Assembly (NCBI GenBank): GCA_945868845.1
Contig: CAMBMS010000018.1
Span: 1-59,712 of the forward strand
Length of the DNA stretch: 59,712 nucleotides
Source of the DNA: Asaia bogorensis
Lineage (GTDB): Bacteria; Pseudomonadota; Alphaproteobacteria; Acetobacterales; Acetobacteraceae
Reading direction: 5' to 3'
The notes beneath the pieces are model-generated. The model did not search any database and had not been told where the DNA came from. It saw only the letters and a program-made list of their open reading frames with translations. The position numbers were made by a program, and so were the translations under genes. Positions 55,482-59,712 of the stretch are shown piece after piece. Every line of letters begins with the position of its first letter. The first letter of the stretch is position 1.

Positions 55482-55808
55482 TTATGCCAGGGCCTTGAAA
55501 TGCACCGCGCGCACGATGCGGGTTTCCTGCGCGGTGATAAATTCGCCGGATTTCGCCGCATAGGCCACCCAGGCCGGATCGGCGTTACGGGCGGCGCGCC
55601 TGGCTTCCATATCTGCGAGGTTCTCATACCCCCAGAGATGCGTGACCTGGTTGAGCGGGCCGATCTCGCTGACGTAATAACCAACCGGCGCGCCCAGGTA
55701 TTTTAATTGCAGCGGCAGGCCTTCTTCCTCGAACAGCTTCAGGAAGCCGGGCAACCCGCGCGGGCGGATCGTGTAGCAACGCACATCGACGATATTGGGT
55801 TTGGCCAT
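55482..55808 (-). CDS. NIPSNAP family protein
   Basis: A 108-residue ferredoxin-like alpha/beta barrel protein. VDVRCYTIRPRGLPGFLKLF and GPLNQVTHLWGYENLADMEA, followed by RRAARNADPAW, match the NIPSNAP fold. Bacterial members often stand beside catabolic enzymes or transporters, and their biochemical role is unknown. It starts 18 bases after the permease stop, and the longer open frame upstream is spurious. Confidence 0.87.
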   Translation of the reverse strand: MAKPNIVDVRCYTIRPRGLPGFLKLFEEEGLPLQLKYLGAPVGYYVSEIGPLNQVTHLWGYENLADMEARRAARNADPAWVAYAAKSGEFITAQETRIVRAVHFKALA

Positions 55809-55825
55809 GGCCTGTCCTCCGCTAG

Positions 55826-56596
55826 TTATGCCGTGCGGCGTGCCTCGCCCCGTTGGCGCATCAGCACCCGCGTCACCACGCCTAGCCCAAGATTGATGGC
55901 AATGCCAGCGAGGGAAAGCAGCACCAGGGCAGCAAACATACGCGGGATCTGCAGTCGATACCCCGCCTCCATGATCCGGTAGGCGAGGCCGGAGGCAAAT
56001 CCGCCCGAACCGGCGACGAATTCCGCCACCACCGCGCCCACCAGCGCGAGCCCGCCGGAGATTCGAAGCCCCGCAAGGAAGAAGGGCAACGCTACCGGAA
56101 CGCGCAGCAGCCACAGGCTGCGCACCCGTCCCGCGCCATACAGGCGAAATAGATCCAGTAGCTCCGCCGGCGCCGCAGCCAGTCCCGCCACCGTGTTCGC
56201 ATAGACCGGAAAAAATGCCACTATAGTCGCGCAGACGACCAGGGAAATGAACGGATCGTTCACCCAGATGATCACCAATGGCGCGATCGCCACGATCGGT
56301 GTGACCTGCAGGATCACTACCCAGGGCTCGATCGCTGCGAACGCCAAGCGCGACACCGATGTCGCCAACGCCAGCATGCCTCCCAATGCGGCTGAAACGA
56401 CCAACGCCGCGAATGTCACCGCCAGGGTGGCGAGCAAGGATGCCAGCAATCCTGCCGGGTCCGCCCAGAAGGCGGCCACCACCGCCAAAGGCCCCGGCAG
56501 CAGATAGGGTGGAATTTCCGCCCATTGCACACTGAACTCCCAGCCTAGAAATGCCAGGGCGCCGAAGCTAATTGGGGCGATGCGCTCGAGCGTCAT
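55826..56596 (-). CDS. ABC transporter permease (SsuC/TauC-like)
   Basis: A 256-residue inner-membrane permease with about six helices. The EAA loop lies around LDLFRLYGAGRVRSLWLLRV. The C-terminal half includes GLRISGGLALVGAVVAEFVA, typical of the nitrate/sulfonate/taurine class. It overlaps its ATPase by four bases. The binding protein expected for this class (NMT1-like) is not present, and the nearby binding-protein pseudogene belongs to a different class. Confidence 0.92.
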   Translation of the reverse strand: MTLERIAPISFGALAFLGWEFSVQWAEIPPYLLPGPLAVVAAFWADPAGLLASLLATLAVTFAALVVSAALGGMLALATSVSRLAFAAIEPWVVILQVTPIVAIAPLVIIWVNDPFISLVVCATIVAFFPVYANTVAGLAAAPAELLDLFRLYGAGRVRSLWLLRVPVALPFFLAGLRISGGLALVGAVVAEFVAGSGGFASGLAYRIMEAGYRLQIPRMFAALVLLSLAGIAINLGLGVVTRVLMRQRGEARRTA

Positions 56597-57345
56597 GCGC
56601 CGGGTTTCGTCATGGTATTATGCATCGCTGCCTCGATCGCCGTTACCAGCCCGGTGTAGTCTGGATCGGCCCGCGACCGCGCCACGCCGAGAGGTGACAA
56701 AAACTCACGCGCGATGCGCCCGGGCCGTGGTGTCATCAGTACCACGCGTTGGGCCAGGAACGCGGCCTCGTAGATGGAATGCGTGACGAAAACCACCGTG
56801 CAGCCCAACTCCCGCCACAAGCCCAACAGATCGGCCTGCAACCGGTGACGGGTAAACTCGTCCAACGCCGCGAAAGGTTCATCCATCAGCAGCACGCGCG
56901 GGCGGGTGACCAGGGCACGCGCAATGGAAACGCGCATGCGCATCCCGCCCGATAATTCCGGTGGCCGCGCCTGCTCGAACCCTGCCAGTCCGACTTGCGC
57001 CAGCGCGGCCCGCACATCGCCCAGCGCCGCCGCTCGTGGCACGCCGCGCAGGCGCAGCGGAAGAAAGACATTATTCTCCGCCGTGGCCCAGGGCAGTAGG
57101 GTTGCATCCTGAAAGACGAAGCCGATTTCCCCTGGCGCAGGCGCTTGTTGCCAGATCAATTGCCCGTCATCCGGCAGGTCCAGCCGGGCGATCAGGCGCA
57201 ATAAAGTGGATTTTCCACAGCCTGACGGGCCCAGTAGCGCCACGAAATCCCCGCGCCCGATCCGCAGGCTGACGTCGCGCAACGCTTCCACCGCGCCCAT
57301 CTTGCCCGGCGCGAACCGACGACCCACCTGCTCAATCCTTAACAT
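56593..57345 (-). CDS. ABC transporter ATP-binding protein (SsuB/TauB-like)
   Basis: A 250-residue ATPase with Walker A GPSGCGKSTLLRLIARLD, signature ELSGGMRMRVSIARAL, Walker B VLLMDEPFAALDE and H-loop VVFVTHSIYEAAFLAQ. These are the sequence hallmarks of the nitrate/sulfonate/taurine group. First gene of a minus-strand cluster with permease, NIPSNAP and the small protein. It is divergent from the SDR at 57414 with a 68-base gap. Confidence 0.93.
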   Translation of the reverse strand: MLRIEQVGRRFAPGKMGAVEALRDVSLRIGRGDFVALLGPSGCGKSTLLRLIARLDLPDDGQLIWQQAPAPGEIGFVFQDATLLPWATAENNVFLPLRLRGVPRAAALGDVRAALAQVGLAGFEQARPPELSGGMRMRVSIARALVTRPRVLLMDEPFAALDEFTRHRLQADLLGLWRELGCTVVFVTHSIYEAAFLAQRVVLMTPRPGRIAREFLSPLGVARSRADPDYTGLVTAIEAAMHNTMTKPGA

Positions 57346-57413
57346 TTGCCAAGATTGCCGGATGCGGGCGAACCTTCCTAGTCTGCCCGCCTGATCACGA
57401 CGGACCGCCCCCC

Positions 57414-58142
57414 ATGCCCATCCGCTTCGGCCTGCAAAACCGCCGCGCCATCGTCACCGGCCATAAGGGCGGCATCGGTGCGGCGATCGCGCGCGTCCTG
57501 GCGGCGGACGGAGTGGAGGTGATAGGCCTCGACCTGCCCGAATTCGACCTTGCCGATGTCGCGACCGTTGAAGCCCGCGCCAGCGATCTGATCGCCGAAC
57601 GCGGCCCGGTGGATATCCTGGTCAACAATGCTGGCATCACCGTCCTTGGCAGCGTGCTGGAAACGTCTGTCGCGGAAGTCGAGAAAGTATTTCGGGTGAA
57701 TTTCCTAGCCCCCTACGCGCTGATCCGCGCTGTGCTGCCCGGCATGATCGCGGCACGGCGGGGCGCGGTGGTGAATATCGTCTCCGATCAGGCGATCATC
57801 GGCAAACAGGTATCAGCCGCATATGGTGCCTCGAAAGGTGCGTTGGCGCAGCTCACCCGCTCCGCCGCACTCGATTGGGCGCGCCATAATATTCGTTTCA
57901 ATGCCATCGCCCCTGGCAGCACCGACACCAACATGCTGGGTGACGTGATCCGCGGCCTAGCGGAAAAATACCCGGATCGTTTCAGCGCCGTGTCAAGTGA
58001 AGCCTACCGGTCTTCCGTCCCGCTCGGTCGCTTTGCGCAACCGCAGGAAATTGCCATGGCCGTCGCCTTCCTTGCCTCCGACGCTGCCAGTTTCATGACC
58101 GGCGTAATACTGCCCGTCGATGGCGGCACTACCGCACAATGA
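57414..58142 (+). CDS. SDR family oxidoreductase
   Basis: A 242-residue classical short-chain dehydrogenase. TGHKGGIGAAIARVLAADG binds the cofactor. NNAGITVLGSV and the catalytic YGASKGALAQLTRSAALDW are intact, and the C-terminus is TGVILPVDGG. Its stop overlaps the next SDR start by four bases, so two SDRs are translated together. Substrate unknown; ketone or polyol reduction is possible. Confidence 0.93.
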   Translation: MPIRFGLQNRRAIVTGHKGGIGAAIARVLAADGVEVIGLDLPEFDLADVATVEARASDLIAERGPVDILVNNAGITVLGSVLETSVAEVEKVFRVNFLAPYALIRAVLPGMIAARRGAVVNIVSDQAIIGKQVSAAYGASKGALAQLTRSAALDWARHNIRFNAIAPGSTDTNMLGDVIRGLAEKYPDRFSAVSSEAYRSSVPLGRFAQPQEIAMAVAFLASDAASFMTGVILPVDGGTTAQ

Positions 58143-58837
58143 ACAAAACAATCGTCGTCACCGGTGGCACCAAGGGTATTGGCCGCGCTATTGCCGCCAA
58201 GATGGCTGAGACTGGCGTCACCGTTCTTGCCGTGGCCCGCCATGCCGCGAATCTGCCCGCCGGCGTTACCTTTGCCGCCTGCGACGTGACGGACGCAAAG
58301 TCGGTGCAAAACCTGTTTGCCGGCCTGCCGCGCGTGGATGCCCTGATCAACGCCGCCGGCCTGGCAGGCCCTAACCCGCTTATTCCCGATAACCCGCTCT
58401 GGGGCGCGATTTTGGCTGTGAACCTGACCGGCCCCTGGCTGTGCAGCACCGCCGCCCTGGCGAAAATACCGGATCAGGTGGGGCGGATCGTGAATATCTC
58501 CTCCACCCTTGGCCTGCGCGGCGCGCCGGACCAGCCGGCCTATTGCGCCGCCAAGCATGGGCTGATCGGCCTGACGCGGTCCCTGGCGCTTGCCGTTGCC
58601 CCGCGCGGCATCACCGTCAACACGATCTGCCCGGGCTGGGTGGATACGGAGATGGCACAGGCGCGGTTTCGCGACCTCGGGATCACCCCGGCCCAGGCCG
58701 CCCAGTCGGTGCCCATGGGCCGCATCGCCACGCCGGACAACATTGCCGGCATCGTTGCCTTCCTGCTGTCCCCCGCCGCCGGACATATTACAGGCCATGC
58801 CATGGCCGTGGATGGCGGCGCGCTTGCATCAGCGTAG
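58139..58837 (+). CDS. SDR family oxidoreductase (FabG-like)
   Basis: A 232-residue classical SDR. TGGTKGIGRAIAAKMAETG, NAAGLAGPNPL and the catalytic YCAAKHGLIGLTRSLALAV lead to CPGWVDTEMAQ and AMAVDGGALASA. All catalytic positions are kept. It overlaps the preceding SDR by four bases and is followed by a DUF1491 gene after 9 bases. The pair probably acts in successive steps on one substrate. Confidence 0.93.
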   Translation: MNKTIVVTGGTKGIGRAIAAKMAETGVTVLAVARHAANLPAGVTFAACDVTDAKSVQNLFAGLPRVDALINAAGLAGPNPLIPDNPLWGAILAVNLTGPWLCSTAALAKIPDQVGRIVNISSTLGLRGAPDQPAYCAAKHGLIGLTRSLALAVAPRGITVNTICPGWVDTEMAQARFRDLGITPAQAAQSVPMGRIATPDNIAGIVAFLLSPAAGHITGHAMAVDGGALASA

Positions 58838-58846
58838 GCTACCCGG

Positions 58847-59182
58847 ATGAGTGAACCCCGCATCAAGGCCGGCCTCTGGGTGAAAATGGCCCTGCGCATG
58901 GCCGACCTTGCTGGGCGTTCCGGCGCGGTGCTGCGCAAGGGCGACGCTGATTCCGGCGGCGTCCTGGTAGTGCTGCGTGGGCGTGAAGGGCTGATCGTGC
59001 TGTCCCAGGTCCGCGCCGCGGACAATACCCAGGCCTGGTTGCGCGCCACTGGCCCGGCCCCGGTGGATCAGATAACAGCTGACGGCTATATCGAGCGCCA
59101 GCTTCGCGCGGACCCCGATCTTTGGGTGATCGAGTGCGACTCGCAGGATTTTCAGCCACCATTCGAGGCAAAACTACTCTGA
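58847..59182 (+). CDS. DUF1491 family protein
   Basis: A 111-residue protein of a family restricted mainly to alphaproteobacteria. The segments RIKAGLWVKMALRMADLAGR, GAVLRKGDADSGGVLVVLRG and ERQLRADPDLWVIECDSQD match it. No function is established. It starts 9 bases after the SDR stop and is probably in the same transcript. Confidence 0.88.
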   Translation: MSEPRIKAGLWVKMALRMADLAGRSGAVLRKGDADSGGVLVVLRGREGLIVLSQVRAADNTQAWLRATGPAPVDQITADGYIERQLRADPDLWVIECDSQDFQPPFEAKLL

Positions 59183-59225
59183 CGCGCCCTCCGGGAGCTA
59201 TCCCGTCCGATATTGCGATAGGTTA

Positions 59226-59453
59226 GTCGGTGTTGGCTGCCTTGAGCCGTTTCTGTCCCGGCGGAACCTGGTTTCGATCCAGATCGACGGCATCCATATC
59301 AAGGAAGGTCTCCTGCTGGTGGTGGCAGTCGGGATCGACACAGAGGGGATGAAGCATCCGCTCGGCGTGATCAAAGGCGCCACAGAGAGCGCCGACCCTC
59401 AAGGCCGCTTCGACCGCTCACACCGCCAGGCACCCAGTCAGGCCCGCTCTTGA
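59226..59453 (+). pseudogene. IS256-family (Mutator-type) transposase fragment
   Basis: A 75-codon open stretch reads NLVSIQIDGIHIKEGLLLVV, then AVGIDTEGMKHPLGVIKGAT, followed by ESAD. This aligns with the IS256 catalytic-domain segment around the first catalytic Asp (usually DG with a following ALGID-G-KH-LG). It lacks a start codon and the remaining ~300 residues. Confidence 0.72.
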
Positions 59454-59496
59454 TCGGAATCTTGATTGGAATCTTAACCGGGATCTTGATCGGCAA
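59449..59496. repeat. four-unit 12-bp tandem repeat
   Basis: The units CTTGATCGGAAT, CTTGATTGGAAT, CTTAACCGGGAT and CTTGATCGGCAA follow each other directly after the transposase relic. The mismatches suggest an old array. Confidence 0.8.
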
Positions 59497-59614
59497 CCCG
59501 CCGCAGCATAACTTCCCGTCTCGGTGCCATCAGTCTGGTTAATTCCAATTAAAACCCGGACACCCCCCCCCGGCGCGTGCTAAGCGCCCCACTTTAACAA
59601 GGATACAAGACACC

Positions 59615-59712
59615 ATGTGGAAAACCTTTCTTGGCGGCATGCTGGCCATCTCGCTGCTCTCCGCCTGCTCGAGTGACGTGGCCAATACCGGCAGCACTGG
59701 CGGCGGCGCCAC
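59615..59712 (+). CDS. lipoprotein precursor, 5' end only
   Basis: The frame starts MWKTFLGGMLAISLLSACSS and runs to the window edge after 32 residues. LLSAC is a clear lipobox with Cys at 18, followed by Ser and Asp and a Gly-rich stretch (TGSTGGGA). AAGGA lies about 14 bases upstream of the ATG. The class cannot be read from this fragment; an OmpA/Pal-type or other small lipoprotein is possible. Confidence 0.75.
   Translation, partial: MWKTFLGGMLAISLLSACSSDVANTGSTGGGA

Larger units (their letters stand above)
59183..59614. other. spacer with transposase relic and 12-bp tandem repeats
   Basis: Apart from the IS256-type fragment and the four-unit 12-bp repeat (listed separately), this stretch has a nine-C tract near 59563. 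The last 100 bases should contain the promoter of the lipoprotein gene, but I could not assign its elements. Confidence 0.6.

Noticed and set aside
59449-59496. CRISPR-like array
   Set aside because: Units are 12 bp, contiguous without spacers, and no cas genes are present.

Overview
The window is GC-rich bacterial chromosome, almost certainly from an alphaproteobacterium and most likely a member of the Rhodospirillales (Acetobacteraceae-like). This rests on gene content. There is a three-subunit proton-translocating transhydrogenase (pntAa-pntAb-pntB, the Rhodospirillum arrangement), a Tim44-like membrane protein next to mltA, a DUF1491 protein, an NDUFA9-like complex I-associated reductase and a kdsD-lptC-lptA-lptB-rpoN cluster. 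No plasmid, prophage or CRISPR array is visible.

Layout. 0-1 kb: a CoA-transferase cut by the window edge. 1.4-7.2 kb, minus strand: the envelope operon rnd, kdsD, lptC, lptA, lptB, rpoN, preceded by tRNA-Leu(CAG). 7.5-9.6 kb: NDUFA9-like reductase, glutathione transferase and a small ABM monooxygenase, with a MITE-like palindromic element filling the space between the last two. 9.7-15.1 kb: a catabolic run of MFS transporter, COG3618-type amidohydrolase, IlvD/Edd dehydratase and M20 amidase. 15.3-18.7 kb: an orphan DNA methyltransferase, mltA, a Tim44-like protein and a histidine phosphatase. 18.8-22.3 kb: two tandem paralogous aminotransferases and a double-GNAT protein. 22.9-27.3 kb: a DEAD-box helicase converging on the pnt operon. 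27.5-28.8 kb: a less GC-rich islet with a GIY-YIG protein next to tRNA-Thr(CGT). 29-34.2 kb: a BNR beta-propeller protein and grpE-dnaK-dnaJ, with a second copy of the MITE-like element between dnaK and dnaJ. 34.2-36.1 kb: a sugar-isomerase-like TIM barrel and an SDR. 36.7-41.8 kb: ybbAP-type ABC exporter genes divergent from a TesA-type esterase, thpR and a dienelactone hydrolase. 42.4-45.9 kb: SDR, GMC oxidoreductase and RlpA. 46-53 kb: an MBL hydrolase, hslO, a PotBCD-like ABC importer led by a luciferase-like monooxygenase, and a second CoA-transferase. 54.2-59.2 kb: a MaoC protein, a second ABC cluster with NIPSNAP, two SDRs and DUF1491. The right end has an IS256-type transposase relic and the start of a lipoprotein gene.

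The two halves differ. The first 36 kb is mostly intact housekeeping and catabolic DNA. From 36 kb on there are six eroded genes: an MFS transporter, a uracil-DNA glycosylase, a TauD-type dioxygenase, an aldo/keto reductase, a periplasmic binding protein and a transposase. Two incomplete ABC importers lie in the same stretch: one has binding protein and permeases but no adjacent ATPase, the other has ATPase and permease with a broken binding protein. This looks like an accessory catabolic region undergoing reductive decay.

I found no convincing wholly new multi-gene system. The best candidates for follow-up are the palindromic element family, the tRNA-Thr islet with its GIY-YIG/DUF4357-like protein, the orphan SPPY-type methyltransferase, the aminotransferase pair with double GNAT, and the incomplete ABC importers. 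All starts are inferred by eye from alignment knowledge and Shine-Dalgarno (SD) sequences. No database search was run.
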